A stretch of DNA of 38,809 nt from assembly GCA_001028025.1 (NCBI GenBank), contig LDAQ01000032.1:1-38809 (forward strand). The letters run 5' to 3'. Source of the DNA: Faecalicatena fissicatena. GTDB taxonomy: Bacteria > Bacillota > Clostridia > Lachnospirales > Lachnospiraceae. Of the stretch, positions 1-8,959 are shown piece by piece; position 1 is the first letter of the stretch; each line of letters opens with the position of its first letter. A program made the position numbers and the translations under genes. Below the pieces are notes generated by a model. That model was not told the origin of the DNA and did not search any database. It saw only the letters and a list, made by a program, of their open reading frames with translations.

Positions 1-564
1 TCAAATCCCCTGTTTTGTAAAATTATAAATAGAATGAGTAATATTCCCTTTCAAAGTGGTCTTAAGCTTATCTGTGATATCCTCATAATCCTCCTTCATT
101 CCATCTTTTATCCAGTCCAGCATGATTCCCACAAACCCATATTTGTAAAAATCTGCAATGAACGCCTTTTCATCCTCTGTGATTTCCATCCCGACAGATT
201 TTTCTTCCACAACACCAATCAGCAGATCATGAGTCAGTTTGAACAGATAATTCTCAATCTGTTCGCGGCTGAGCGTGCGGTACACATTCATGATAAAGGG
301 CTTGTTCTCAATGACCGCCTCAAATATCTGCTGCAGCCCCTCCTGCCATGTATCATATGTTTTCTTCCCCTGCAGTGCCCTGGCTGCATCCTCCAGGCAT
401 ACCCATTCTACCAAATCATAGATATCCTTAAAGTGGTAGTAGAACGCCATACGGCTGATTCCACAATCATTTGTTAAGTCGCTGATTGTAATCTTGTCCA
501 TTGGCTTTTGAAGAAGCAGCTTTTTTAACGATGTTTCCAGGGCATATTTAGTTGTATTTGACAT
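1..564 (-). CDS. TetR/AcrR-family transcriptional regulator
   Basis: Predicted 187-residue DNA-binding repressor. The N-terminal ~55 residues are a TetR helix-turn-helix (ITISDLTNDCGISRMAFYYHF). The C-terminal part resembles the DhaS-like TetR_C ligand domain (KPFIMNVYRTL, then GIMLDWIKDG). An upstream in-frame start exists, but ATG at 564 is chosen because AAGGAGAGG stands directly in front of it and the TetR domain begins there. It lies 3' of queA on the same strand with a 91-nt gap, so it may be read partly from the queA transcript. The ligand and targets cannot be told from the window; no drug pump or dihydroxyacetone kinase gene adjoins it here. The stop codon is at the first base of the window. 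Confidence 0.85.
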   Translation of the reverse strand: MSNTTKYALETSLKKLLLQKPMDKITISDLTNDCGISRMAFYYHFKDIYDLVEWVCLEDAARALQGKKTYDTWQEGLQQIFEAVIENKPFIMNVYRTLSREQIENYLFKLTHDLLIGVVEEKSVGMEITEDEKAFIADFYKYGFVGIMLDWIKDGMKEDYEDITDKLKTTLKGNITHSIYNFTKQGI

Positions 565-655
565 AATCCTCTCCTTACTAATTAGCCTGACGCAGAATCT
601 CGTATTGCTCTGTTGGGGAAACGCCCTCAATCTCCCCAGGTCACTCTTTTTTCAT

Positions 656-1681
656 TTATACCACGTACATTGCGTCTCCAAAGCTAAAAAATCTGTACCG
701 TTCTCTCACTGCCTCCTCATAAGCCTCCAGCACATGGTCCCGCCCCGCCAGGGCAGATACCAGCATAATCAGCGTAGATTCCGGCAGATGGAAATTCGTA
801 ATCAGTCCGTCCAGCACTTTAAACTCGTACCCCGGATAGATAAAGATTTCCGTCCAGCCGCTGCAGGCCTTCATCCTGCCGTCTTTTCCCGCCGCAGATT
901 CTATGGTTCTGCAGCTGGTCGTCCCGACGCAGATCACGCGTTTTTTCTGTTCCTTTGCCCGGTTAATCTTCTCCGCCGCGTCCTCATCTATAAGATAGAA
1001 CTCGGAATGCATATGATGATCCGTTACTTCTTCCACTTTTACAGGCCGGAACGTCCCAAGCCCCACATGCAGGGTTACCCGGGCGATCTCCACGCCTTTT
1101 AGCTGAATCTCCTCCAGCAGCTGCGGGGTAAAATGCAGACCGGCGGTAGGCGCAGCAGCGGAGCCCTCATGCACCGCATATACCGTATTATACCGGTCCT
1201 TATCCTGGAGCTGATGAGTGATATACGGCGGAAGAGGCATCTGTCCCAGCCGGTCCAGTATTTCCTCAAAAATACCTTCGTATTCAAAATGTATAAGGCG
1301 GTTTCCCTCGTCCACTACATCCATCACTTCTCCGATGAGAATGCCGTCCCCGAAACTGATTCTGGTCCCCGGTTTCGCCTTTTTGCCCGGCTTCACCAGG
1401 GTCTCCCACACATCATTTTCTTTCCGCTTCAACAGAAGTACTTCTATCTTAGCATCCGTGCCTATTTTAGAACCAATTAATCTGGCAGGTATGACTTTCG
1501 TGTCATTGATAACCAGGCAGTCCCCCGGGTTCAGATATTCTATGATATCTCTGAAATGCCGGTGCATAGTCTCCCCGGTTTCTTTATTCAGAACGAGAAG
1601 CCTGGAGCCGGATCTGTCCTCCAGCGGATCCTGGGCGATCAGCTCCTGCGGCAGTTCATAATAAAAATCGCTTGTTTTCAA
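656..1681 (-). CDS. queA: S-adenosylmethionine:tRNA ribosyltransferase-isomerase QueA
   Basis: QueA transfers and isomerises the ribosyl part of SAM onto 7-aminomethyl-7-deazaguanine at the tRNA wobble position, giving epoxyqueuosine. The 341-residue length is normal for the family, and the N-terminus (KTSDFYYELPQELIAQDP), the INDTKVIPARL block and the GTTSCRTIES block are family hallmarks. The start appears to be TTG at 1681, preceded by GAAGGATTAAGG; no better ATG lies upstream. sppA ends 18 nt upstream, so the two are probably cotranscribed. queH, whose product performs the next step (reduction of epoxyqueuosine), lies about 23 kb away in the same window rather than in this operon. Confidence 0.96.
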   Translation of the reverse strand: MKTSDFYYELPQELIAQDPLEDRSGSRLLVLNKETGETMHRHFRDIIEYLNPGDCLVINDTKVIPARLIGSKIGTDAKIEVLLLKRKENDVWETLVKPGKKAKPGTRISFGDGILIGEVMDVVDEGNRLIHFEYEGIFEEILDRLGQMPLPPYITHQLQDKDRYNTVYAVHEGSAAAPTAGLHFTPQLLEEIQLKGVEIARVTLHVGLGTFRPVKVEEVTDHHMHSEFYLIDEDAAEKINRAKEQKKRVICVGTTSCRTIESAAGKDGRMKACSGWTEIFIYPGYEFKVLDGLITNFHLPESTLIMLVSALAGRDHVLEAYEEAVRERYRFFSFGDAMYVV

Positions 1682-1699
1682 CCTTAATCCTTCTTTCTG

Positions 1700-2707
1700 C
1701 TAATCGGGAACTGTCTGCCCTGCACAGGACATCAGAACTCCGCTCCCGTATTTTTCTGTCAGTTCGCTTAATACCTGCATATCTGACTTGGGCAGAATCT
1801 CTTCTGCTTTGCCGAACAGAGATGCCAGTGGGGGCTCTATGATATCCGGCTGATAAAAGGTGGTATTCCCAACCTCATACTGCATCTCCACGGCCAGATC
1901 TTCAAATGTGGTGATCTCGTCGATCAGCCCATTGTCCACTGCCTGCTGTGCAGAATAGGGCCGTCCGTCCGCCAGTTCTCTGACTGCTTTGTCCGGCATC
2001 CCCCTTCCTTCGGCCACAGCGCCTACAAACCGGTCATATTCTTCCGCTATAATGTCCTGGTAGATCTCCAGCTGTTCTTCATTGGGGCTGCTCATATCCT
2101 TGTTATCCCCGGTGGTTACGCTGTAGTACTTGATCCCCAGCTTCTCATAGAGTCCGGACAGATCATACCCTGACATGATCACTCCAATGGAGCCTGTCAT
2201 GGTACTTTTATTCGCGCCAATCCGGTCTGACGGGGCAGCAATATAGTAGGCGGCCGATGCACCATAATGGTTCATATATGTCCATACGGGCCGGCCCGTC
2301 GTGTCCCGGTACTCTACAATCTTGTCATAGAGTTCCACACCTTCATAGGTCGTTCCGCCCGGTGAATCCACATCCAGCAGAATTCCACTGTTATTCGGGT
2401 CATACATCATGGCGTCGATATAATCCATCAAAGCCAGGTGCTGATAGTTCTGCGGCTGGTCGAATGTCCCTGTCCTGGTCTGCGGTTCGATCGTGCCGTA
2501 CACACTGACGATTCCTACATAAGGCTCTGTGGGAAGTGTGATAGACATATTTCCCCCTGTCAGAACCCACTCTGCCGACTCTTTCGAGGAAGAACCAGCC
2601 GTGTTAAATAAAGTTTTCACCACGATCCTGGCAAAGACTGCCACGATCAGAATAACCGCCACTACAACTGCTACAATAATCTCTGCAACATGATTTTTCT
2701 TTTTCAT
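1700..2707 (-). CDS. sppA: Signal peptide peptidase SppA (peptidase family S49)
   Basis: Membrane-anchored serine protease that clears cleaved signal peptides. It is 335 residues, the short 36K form. One N-terminal membrane helix (about residues 8-31) follows a KKK positive start, so the catalytic domain is outside. Alignment from memory with Bacillus SppA puts the nucleophile at Ser151 (HYGASAAYY) and the general-base lysine at Lys203 (GDNKDMSSP); their 52-residue spacing equals that of the Bacillus Ser147/Lys199 pair. The LDVDSPGG strand-turn is also present. It is followed closely by queA and preceded by the pheST transcription unit, from which it is separated by a 12-bp inverted repeat. 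Confidence 0.93.
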   Translation of the reverse strand: MKKKNHVAEIIVAVVVAVILIVAVFARIVVKTLFNTAGSSSKESAEWVLTGGNMSITLPTEPYVGIVSVYGTIEPQTRTGTFDQPQNYQHLALMDYIDAMMYDPNNSGILLDVDSPGGTTYEGVELYDKIVEYRDTTGRPVWTYMNHYGASAAYYIAAPSDRIGANKSTMTGSIGVIMSGYDLSGLYEKLGIKYYSVTTGDNKDMSSPNEEQLEIYQDIIAEEYDRFVGAVAEGRGMPDKAVRELADGRPYSAQQAVDNGLIDEITTFEDLAVEMQYEVGNTTFYQPDIIEPPLASLFGKAEEILPKSDMQVLSELTEKYGSGVLMSCAGQTVPD

Positions 2708-2766
2708 GTAATATGCCTTTCTTAATGATATATAGAAAGCGCAAAATGTGTTTCATAATTCACTGC

Positions 2767-2807
2767 GCCCGGTTGAGTCTCCCGCTTGTCAGGACACTCA
2801 ACCGGGC
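2767..2807 (-). terminator. Hairpin after pheT (candidate terminator or attenuator)
   Basis: A perfect 12-bp inverted repeat, GCCCGGTTGAGT (2767-2778) against its complement at 2796-2807, with a 17-nt loop, lies between the pheT stop and the sppA start. On the minus strand it is not followed by a clear T run, so it may slow or partly end pheST transcription rather than act as a strong intrinsic terminator. Confidence 0.45.
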
Positions 2808-2828
2808 ATATGATTAATTCAACACACT

Positions 2829-5246
2829 CTACTGTCTCAGTTCGATTCCCATATCTTCCAGCGCTTCCAGAATCTTCTTCATAGCCGCTGCCACATCTGC
2901 CTCTTCCAGTGTCTTGTCTTTTGCACGGAATACGATAGAATATGCGATTGATTTGTAACCCGCTTTAATCTGGGCTCCCTCATATAAGTCAAACAGCGCA
3001 TAGCTCTCCAGGTATGAACCGCCTTTCTTTTCTATCACTTCTTCGATCTGTCCCGCCAGGATGTTTTTCGGCACCACCATACTGATATCACGGGTAACCG
3101 CAGGATATTTGGCGATTCCGTTGTATTTTCTGTCAAATGTAGCATACTCCAGAATCTCGGGCATATCAATTACGGCAATATATGCGCGCTCTCCGATCCC
3201 ATAATTATCGGCCACCTCCGGATGTACCTCCCCAAGATAACCAACTGTTTTGCCCGCATAGATGATATTTGCCTGACGTCCCGGATGCAGATACGGTTTT
3301 CCGGAATTCGGGTCGTAGGTTTCTTTCTGCTTCATTCCAATTTTCTCAAAGAACTCTTCCACAACGCCCTTCATGCTGAAAAAGTCACCATTTCCGTACA
3401 TTCCCAGAGTAAACTGCATACGTTCCTCCGGCAGTTCCGTCAGCGGAAGCTGTTTCGGAAGATAAATATTTCCCAGTTCGTAAAGACGTACATCTTTATT
3501 TCTGCGGTTATAGTTTGTTGCCAGTGAGCTCAGCATACCATTCAGAGAGGTTGTACGCATGATGCTGTAGTCTTCCCCGAGCGGATTCATGATCTCAACC
3601 GTATTTCTAAGCTCTGACTCTGCCGGAATCAACAATTTATCAAATACCTTCGGGCTTTCGAAGGAATAGCTCATTCCCTGGCTGAAACCGCAGAATTCCG
3701 CGATATTTCTCGCCACTTCTTCCACCCTGAGCTTGAAGGAGATCTTACCGGCCGTCGATTCTCCGCTGGGCAGGGTGGTTGGAATGTTGTCATATCCGTA
3801 AAATCTGGCAACTTCTTCTGCCAGATCAGCCAGACGGAATAAGTCGTGCCGGAATGTCGGTGCAATCACTTCTTTTGCAGCAGAATCGTATTCCAGGCCT
3901 ATTTTTTCAAAATAACCAAGCATTTCTGCCTCTGGAATCTCTGTTCCCAGAACAGCGTTGATCTTTGCAGCGTCAAACGGCACTCTGACCGGTTCTTTTA
4001 CTTTGCCGTATACATCTACGGTTCCGCCGACTACTTCACCGGCTCCCATCTCTTCTACCAGCTGGCAGGCACGGTCGATCGCAGCTTTCGCATTGTTTGG
4101 ATCCAGCCCCTTTTCGAACTTACCGGATGCATCCGTACGAAGCCCGACTCTTTTACTGGATTTCCTGATATTTACCCCATCAAAGCAGGCAGCCTCAAAC
4201 AGCATCGTCTGTACATCGTCTGTAATCATGGAATTTTCTCCGCCCATGATGCCGGCGATACCGATCTCTTTCTCGCCATCGCAGATCATCAGCACATCTT
4301 TGTCCATCGTTCTTTCCTGTCCGTCCAGTGTTGTGAACTTATCACCGTCCCTGGCCGTCTTTACCACAATCTGATGGCCAGCAATTGTATCCAGGTCATA
4401 GGCGTGCATCGGCTGTCCGTATTCTTCCATCACATAGTTGGTGATATCAACCAGATTATTGATCGGGCGAATGCCGACTGAAGCCAGTCTTCTCTGCATC
4501 CATTCCGGGGACGGGCCGATCTTAATATTTTTTACAACTCTTGCACAGTAACGCGGACAGAGGTCTGTGTTTTCTACTTTTACCTGTACATAATCATTTA
4601 CATCCTCTGCATTGCCCGTTTCTTTTACAACAGGCGGATGGAATTCCTTACGGAATGTGGCAGCCGCTTCTCTGGCAATCCCGATCACGCTGTAACAGTC
4701 CACTCTGTTTGATGTCACCTCATACTCGAAAACCACATCATTGAGGCCCAGAGCCTCCACTGCACTGGCCCCGATCTCTGCATCCTCCGGCAGGATATAG
4801 ATTCCTTCTTCGGGTGCATTCGGATACATTTCCTTTGTGGATCCCAGCTCTTCGATGGAGCACATCATTCCGCAGCTCTCCACGCCGCGCAGTTTTCCTT
4901 TTTTTATCTTAACTCCTCCCGGAGTCTTCGAACCGTCATGTCCTCCGGCAACGCGTCCGCCGTCCAGCACAACCGGAACCTTGTCTCCCTCGTGAACGTT
5001 GTTTGCACCGGTTACAATCTGTACGGTTTCGGTTCCGACATTCACCTGGCATACAATCAGTTTATCTGCATCCGGATGTCTTTCGATCTTGTCAATCTGA
5101 GCAATCACGATCTTATCCAGGTCTGCATCCATCACCTCGTACCCTTCTACTTTTGTTCCGGACAATGTCATTGCATCTGTATACTCCTGCGCAGTTACAT
5201 CCAAATCAGGAACATACGCTTTAATCCATGATAATGAAGTATTCAA
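2829..5246 (-). CDS. pheT: Phenylalanyl-tRNA synthetase beta subunit
   Basis: Charges tRNA-Phe together with PheS as an alpha2-beta2 enzyme in the cytoplasm. The 805-residue product has the usual order: N-terminal EMAP/tRNA-binding domain (about 40-150), B3/B4 editing core (about 210-390), B5 domain (about 400-475), the synthetase-like core, and a C-terminal ferredoxin-fold anticodon domain (KYPAVTRDISMVV to the end). The codon at 5244-5246 is TTG, preceded by GAGGAAATAAGA; MNTSLSWIKAYV is the normal family start, so I accept the TTG. It lies 89 nt downstream of pheS and should share its T-box control. Confidence 0.98.
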   Translation of the reverse strand: MNTSLSWIKAYVPDLDVTAQEYTDAMTLSGTKVEGYEVMDADLDKIVIAQIDKIERHPDADKLIVCQVNVGTETVQIVTGANNVHEGDKVPVVLDGGRVAGGHDGSKTPGGVKIKKGKLRGVESCGMMCSIEELGSTKEMYPNAPEEGIYILPEDAEIGASAVEALGLNDVVFEYEVTSNRVDCYSVIGIAREAAATFRKEFHPPVVKETGNAEDVNDYVQVKVENTDLCPRYCARVVKNIKIGPSPEWMQRRLASVGIRPINNLVDITNYVMEEYGQPMHAYDLDTIAGHQIVVKTARDGDKFTTLDGQERTMDKDVLMICDGEKEIGIAGIMGGENSMITDDVQTMLFEAACFDGVNIRKSSKRVGLRTDASGKFEKGLDPNNAKAAIDRACQLVEEMGAGEVVGGTVDVYGKVKEPVRVPFDAAKINAVLGTEIPEAEMLGYFEKIGLEYDSAAKEVIAPTFRHDLFRLADLAEEVARFYGYDNIPTTLPSGESTAGKISFKLRVEEVARNIAEFCGFSQGMSYSFESPKVFDKLLIPAESELRNTVEIMNPLGEDYSIMRTTSLNGMLSSLATNYNRRNKDVRLYELGNIYLPKQLPLTELPEERMQFTLGMYGNGDFFSMKGVVEEFFEKIGMKQKETYDPNSGKPYLHPGRQANIIYAGKTVGYLGEVHPEVADNYGIGERAYIAVIDMPEILEYATFDRKYNGIAKYPAVTRDISMVVPKNILAGQIEEVIEKKGGSYLESYALFDLYEGAQIKAGYKSIAYSIVFRAKDKTLEEADVAAAMKKILEALEDMGIELRQ

Positions 5247-5335
5247 TCTTATTTCCTCACTTTCTGCTTCTTATTATCGGGTACATTTTACGCGTACCCG
5301 CCGTCTGTACCAGTCAATTTTTCCCCTGTCCTGTT

Positions 5336-6355
5336 CTAGAACTGCTTCAGGAAGCGGATATCGTTTTCATACAGCAGTCTCATATCGTCGATTTCATATT
5401 TTAACAGGGCAATACGCTCCAGTCCCATGCCGAATGCAAATCCGGAATACTCCTCCGGATCAATGCCGCACATTTCCAGGACGTGTGGATGTACCGCACC
5501 GCAGCCTAGAATCTCAATCCAGCCGGACCCTTTACAGAAACGGCATCCCTTGCCGCCGCATTTGAAACAGCTTACATCCACCTCGGCACTCGGCTCTGTG
5601 AATGGGAAATGGTGCGGACGGAATTTTGTCTTTGTCTCCGGTCCGAACAGCTCTTTTGCAAATACTTCCAGTGTCCCTTTTAAATCGGCAAATGAAATAT
5701 TTTTATCAATGACAAGCCCTTCAACCTGGTGGAAGGACGGGGAGTGTGTAGCATCTACTTCATCAGACCGGAATACTCTGCCCGGTGCGATCATACGGAT
5801 CGGCAGCTTCCCCTGCTCCATCACACGCGCCTGTACCGGTGAGGTCTGGGTACGCAGTACGATGTCCTTATTGATATAGAAGGTATCCTGCTCATCTTTT
5901 GCCGGATGGTCCGCAGGAATATTCAGCTTTTCGAAATTATACAGGTCATATTCTACTTCCGGGCCTTCCACAACTTCATATCCCATACCCACGAAAATGT
6001 TTTCCACTTCTTCCAGGGCAATTGTATTCGGGTGCCTGTGTCCAACCATATTTTTCTTAGATGGCAGTGTCACATCAATGACCTCTGCTTTCAGCTTCTC
6101 TTCTCTGAGAATACGCTCCATCTTCATTTTGGATTCCTCCAGAACCGCTTCAATTGCCGCTCTGGTCTCATTCACAAGCTGCCCCACCTTCGGTCTGTCT
6201 TCAGGCGCCACATCTTTCATACCTTTCAGAACAGCCGTCAGCTCCCCCTTCTTTCCAAGGAATTTAACGCGCGCATCATTCAGCTTCTCAGGAACATCCG
6301 ACGCCTGAATCTGCGCAATCGCTTCCTCTTTGATTCGATCCAATCTCTCTTTCAT
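5336..6355 (-). CDS. pheS: Phenylalanyl-tRNA synthetase alpha subunit
   Basis: Catalytic class II subunit (339 residues, normal size). N-terminal coiled coil (about 1-90), then motif 2 (SPSFHQVEGL) and motif 3 (GFAFGMGLERIALL). A zinc-like CFKCGGKGCRFCKGSGW insert sits in the bacterial position. The start is ATG 6355 with AAAGGAGAAG upstream, only about 20 nt from the T-box terminator, so expression is expected to depend on uncharged tRNA-Phe. First gene of the pheS-pheT unit. Confidence 0.98.
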   Translation of the reverse strand: MKERLDRIKEEAIAQIQASDVPEKLNDARVKFLGKKGELTAVLKGMKDVAPEDRPKVGQLVNETRAAIEAVLEESKMKMERILREEKLKAEVIDVTLPSKKNMVGHRHPNTIALEEVENIFVGMGYEVVEGPEVEYDLYNFEKLNIPADHPAKDEQDTFYINKDIVLRTQTSPVQARVMEQGKLPIRMIAPGRVFRSDEVDATHSPSFHQVEGLVIDKNISFADLKGTLEVFAKELFGPETKTKFRPHHFPFTEPSAEVDVSCFKCGGKGCRFCKGSGWIEILGCGAVHPHVLEMCGIDPEEYSGFAFGMGLERIALLKYEIDDMRLLYENDIRFLKQF

Positions 6356-6374
6356 TTAAACTTCTCCTTTCATT

Positions 6375-6652
6375 AAAAAAACTCCATCCCTGGAAAGGGA
6401 CGAAGTTCAACATTCGCGGTACCACCCTAATTCCCACAGTGATCCTGCAGGCTCTTAGCTTTGTGTAACGTACAACATACGGCATTCTCTACTATTGTTT
6501 CAAGAACGCAGCTATCGTGGGAATTTCGATTGCCATCTGAACTAAAGAAAACTTGCAGCCAGTGATTTTCTCTCTCTGATAGAAAATGGTTCTCTACTAT
6601 ACACGGTTATCGCTTTTTTTATATTCTGATATTTTAAATATATCGGATTTAC
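6375..6652 (-). promoter_or_regulatory. T-box leader of pheST, Phe (UUC) specifier
   Basis: The minus-strand leader contains the canonical T-box AGGGTGGTACCGCG (6428-6415), which pairs with the tRNA acceptor end. An intrinsic terminator follows: stem 6406-6381 (ACTTCGTCCC / GGGATGGAGT) and a T run at 6382-6375. In Stem I the sequence GAAATTCCC puts codon TTC (Phe) at 6523-6521 in the specifier-loop position, matching the downstream gene. Known mechanism: uncharged tRNA-Phe pairs with specifier and T-box and stabilises the antiterminator. Stem I begins about 6618, just after the promoter region. Confidence 0.95.
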
Positions 6653-6658
6653 TTTATT

Positions 6659-6686
6659 ATTGTAACATAAGGTTTTTTAATGTCAA
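6659..6686 (-). promoter_or_regulatory. pheST promoter
   Basis: TTGACA (6686-6681), 16-nt spacer, TACAAT (6664-6659) on the minus strand, directly upstream of the T-box leader and only 9 nt beyond the stop codon of the YihY gene. Transcription would start near 6652. Confidence 0.8.
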
Positions 6687-6694
6687 GGATTTTC

Positions 6695-7543
6695 TTATTT
6701 CCCCCTTCTGCCGCCCATTCCTTCCAGCAGGGCGTTCAGTTCCCCACCCAGCAGAATAACATACATGCAGACGTACAGCCACAGCATAATCAGAATGATT
6801 GTTGTAAGACTGCCGTACATGCTGGAAAATCCGGTGAAGATATCCAGATAAATAGAAAATATAAAGGAAATCAGCAGCCATCCGCAGGAAGTAAAAACAG
6901 CACCCGGCAGCTGCTGCTTCATCGTTGTCTTGGATCGGTTGGTCCGGTTAGGCAGGTATTTATAAACCAGATCCCAGAATAAAGTCAGCACAACCAGCGT
7001 CAGCAGTGTTCTGATACGGATCAGAAAATCCATAATGGTCGTCAGTACCGGAGCATGCTTATATACAAACATACTGATGCTGTTGCCAAACACAGAAAGT
7101 GACAGGGACAATACAATCGCCAGTATGAATATCACTGTATAAAAAGACGCACGAAGCCTCAGATAAAAATAATTTCTTGTCTCTGTATTTTCATAAATCA
7201 GATTCATCCCGGATGTCATGGAAAGTACACCCTTTCCAGCAGACCACAGTGCTACGATAATGGTCACCGGAATAATTGTACTGGATTGCTGATATACCTG
7301 ATCCACAATGGAGGAAATTAGCCCTTCCACAGTCGTTGGGAAAACCTGGGTCACCGCTGCCATCACATCCTGACGTGTAACCGGGGTAAACTGCACCATT
7401 GTAAGAAGCAGCAGTATAATAGGAATCAGGGACAGTACAAAAAAATATGCTGCCTGTGCCGCATATGCCCCTGTATGGTGTGAGCCCAAAATAGAAGCCA
7501 GCCTATTGATTTTTCCTGTAATCGTCTTCACTTTCCCCTTCAT
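6695..7543 (-). CDS. YihY/virulence factor BrkB family membrane protein
   Basis: A 282-residue polytopic inner-membrane protein of the YihY/BrkB family. About six membrane helices are visible, including residues 29-48, 90-105, 130-155, 175-200 and 235-265. The family features GAYAAQAAYFFVLSLIPIIL near the N-terminus and the LYVCMYVILLGGELNALLE C-terminal block (the family usually has GAELNA) are present. The family was once mis-annotated as RNase BN; its molecular role is unsettled. Start ATG 7543 follows GGAGAGCAACA. It stands between a free RNA gene and the pheST promoter and appears monocistronic. Confidence 0.9.
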   Translation of the reverse strand: MKGKVKTITGKINRLASILGSHHTGAYAAQAAYFFVLSLIPIILLLLTMVQFTPVTRQDVMAAVTQVFPTTVEGLISSIVDQVYQQSSTIIPVTIIVALWSAGKGVLSMTSGMNLIYENTETRNYFYLRLRASFYTVIFILAIVLSLSLSVFGNSISMFVYKHAPVLTTIMDFLIRIRTLLTLVVLTLFWDLVYKYLPNRTNRSKTTMKQQLPGAVFTSCGWLLISFIFSIYLDIFTGFSSMYGSLTTIILIMLWLYVCMYVILLGGELNALLEGMGGRRGK

Positions 7544-7713
7544 TGTTGCTCTCCTGCCTATCCTATTTCTAAACTTTTCAAATCATACCATAAAGAAGCA
7601 ATTTATTCAAGCACAGGAGCTCTGCAGGCGTATTATCAGCAGCTGTTCCCTGTATTTTTTTCTTATATATTAAGTATAACCGATTGTCTTTCCATATATG
7701 AAAATCTGGCAAA

Positions 7714-7738
7714 GAAAAAGACAGCTGCACGCTGACAG
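7714..7738 (-). terminator. Intrinsic terminator of the 6S-like RNA
   Basis: Minus strand GACAGCTG, short loop, CAGCTGTC followed directly by CTTTTTC. A perfect 8-bp stem plus T run; a strong rho-independent terminator. Confidence 0.85.
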
Positions 7739-7939
7739 CTGTCTTTATCTTTAGTAAGTTTCCCCAAAATGCCGGTCCTGTATTTTGACTCCTAGCCGCA
7801 GCTAGGTGGGCAACCGCATCTGCTTTTCTGTCTTCCACTGCTAATCGGAGGCTTGACATATTACAGAAATATAAGAATCCCGTTTAAAGTAATGTAGGTT
7901 CAAAATAGCAGGATTATCGAACATCTCAGGTTTTTCTTT
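7714..7939 (-). ncRNA. ssrS: Free-standing structured RNA, probable 6S RNA
   Basis: A short transcription unit without a credible reading frame: promoter TTGTAA (7974-7969), 17 nt, TATAAT (7951-7946), and a textbook terminator (GACAGCTG / CAGCTGTC, then TTTTT) ending near 7714. The RNA would be about 225 nt. Near its 5' end CCUGAGAUGUU can pair along its whole length (with G-U pairs) to GGCAUUUUGGG near 7770, closing the RNA as 6S RNAs are closed. CCUGAGAUGUUCG also resembles the 5' end of E. coli 6S RNA (CUCUGAGAUGUUCG). An internal hairpin CCTAGC-TGCG-GCTAGG lies at 7806-7791. The ncRNA gene call is firm; the 6S identity is inference from memory. Confidence 0.6.
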
Positions 7940-7945
7940 AAAAGT

Positions 7946-7974
7946 ATTATACCCCATTTATCTTAAATTTACAA
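7946..7974 (-). promoter_or_regulatory. Promoter of the 6S-like RNA
   Basis: TTGTAA at 7974-7969, 17-nt spacer, TATAAT at 7951-7946 on the minus strand; a near-consensus housekeeping promoter with no gene start following it, as expected for a stable RNA. Confidence 0.75.
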
Positions 7975-8078
7975 CTGCTAATGAATTGTATTTTTATTTC
8001 CTTTTTTCCTTCCTTTTTTTTGATGATTTCTTGTTTCGAATTCGTGCATTTTCCTCTGTTATATGATATAGTTATTCC

Positions 8079-8149
8079 TATACCTTAGCATGCAGCTTTG
8101 CTGTATGTCCGACCGCAGGGCATGAATTACGGGGTGCCCGCGGCTATAC
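8079..8149 (+). promoter_or_regulatory. Three-way-junction leader element, copy A
   Basis: A ~70-nt element shared with 25149-25220. Closing stem TATACC / GG-c-TATA; hairpin P2 CATGCAGC-ttt-GCTGTATG; hairpin P3 CCGC-a-GGGCA ... TGCCC-GCGG with the conserved loop TGMATTACGGGG. Compared with copy B, the two outermost P2 pairs change on both sides (C-G to T-A, A-T to C-G), which supports an RNA fold. It ends 26 nt before the efr1 start, so the closing stem is near the ribosome site. No known riboswitch class was recognised. Confidence 0.6.
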
Positions 8150-8175
8150 TTATTTCGATAAAGGAGTCTTAGTTT

Positions 8176-8958
8176 ATGAAAATGAATGAGTTAAAGCTTG
8201 TCTATTTCAGTCCGACAGGCACTACACGGAAGGTCATCATGGAAGTTGCAAGGAATATTGATTTAAAGTCCGTCTCCTTTGACCTTACAATCCACAAAGA
8301 AAAAAGAGCACCTCTTCAGTTTAAAAAAGATGATTTTGTTTTATTTGGTATACCTGTATACAGCGGTCGTGTACCGAAAACATTTTTGGAATACTTTGAT
8401 GGTCTGAAAGGAGACAACACTCCTGCCGCTCTGGTCGCTACATATGGATGCCGTGAATATGAGGATGCGCTTCTGGAGCTCAAAACAGAAGTTGAAAAGC
8501 GCGGGTTCAAAGTAATCGGTGCCGCCGCCTTCCCTACAGAGCATTCCATTGTCCGTTCTGCAGGCCTTGGACGTCCGAACAAAGCCGATATGAAAGTCAT
8601 TGCCGATTATGGCATCCAGCTGAACCGCCGCCTGAAACAGGAAGAATCATTTGATAAATTCAACATTCAGGTTCCCGGCAATACTCCGTACAGAAAGTAC
8701 AGCCGCGCACCGCTCTGTCCCAAAGTAGATGTCAACCGCTGTACAGAATGCGGCGCATGTGCCAGATCATGTCCAGCCGGCGCAATATCAACAGAGAACC
8801 CCAAAAAGATTAACAAAAAGAAATGCATTACCTGCCACAAGTGCATTCGTATATGCAAACAGAAGGCACGCTATATTGGAAATATAAAAACCAAACTCGC
8901 CTTCAAAAAAATGAACAAAGTCTGTCAAAACGATAAGGTGGCTGACGTATTTCTTTAG
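8176..8958 (+). CDS. EFR1-type flavodoxin-ferredoxin fusion protein
   Basis: A 260-residue electron-transfer protein: flavodoxin-like domain (about 1-165; FMN phosphate loop SPTGTTRK at 12-19) followed by two 4Fe-4S motifs, CTECGACARSCP and CITCHKCIRICK. This is the architecture called EFR1-family ferredoxin in clostridia. Its partner enzymes are unknown. Start ATG 8176 has AAGGAG nine nt upstream; an ATG two codons later is less well spaced. It is preceded by the three-way-junction leader and followed, with no obvious terminator of its own, by the tail of forked element E1. Confidence 0.85.
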   Translation: MKMNELKLVYFSPTGTTRKVIMEVARNIDLKSVSFDLTIHKEKRAPLQFKKDDFVLFGIPVYSGRVPKTFLEYFDGLKGDNTPAALVATYGCREYEDALLELKTEVEKRGFKVIGAAAFPTEHSIVRSAGLGRPNKADMKVIADYGIQLNRRLKQEESFDKFNIQVPGNTPYRKYSRAPLCPKVDVNRCTECGACARSCPAGAISTENPKKINKKKCITCHKCIRICKQKARYIGNIKTKLAFKKMNKVCQNDKVADVFL

Positions 8959-8959
8959 G

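Noticed and set aside
34..5231. Long open frames on the plus strand opposite tetR, queA, sppA, pheT and pheS
   Set aside because: They are antisense to well-recognised genes, lack ribosome sites and resemble no protein family.
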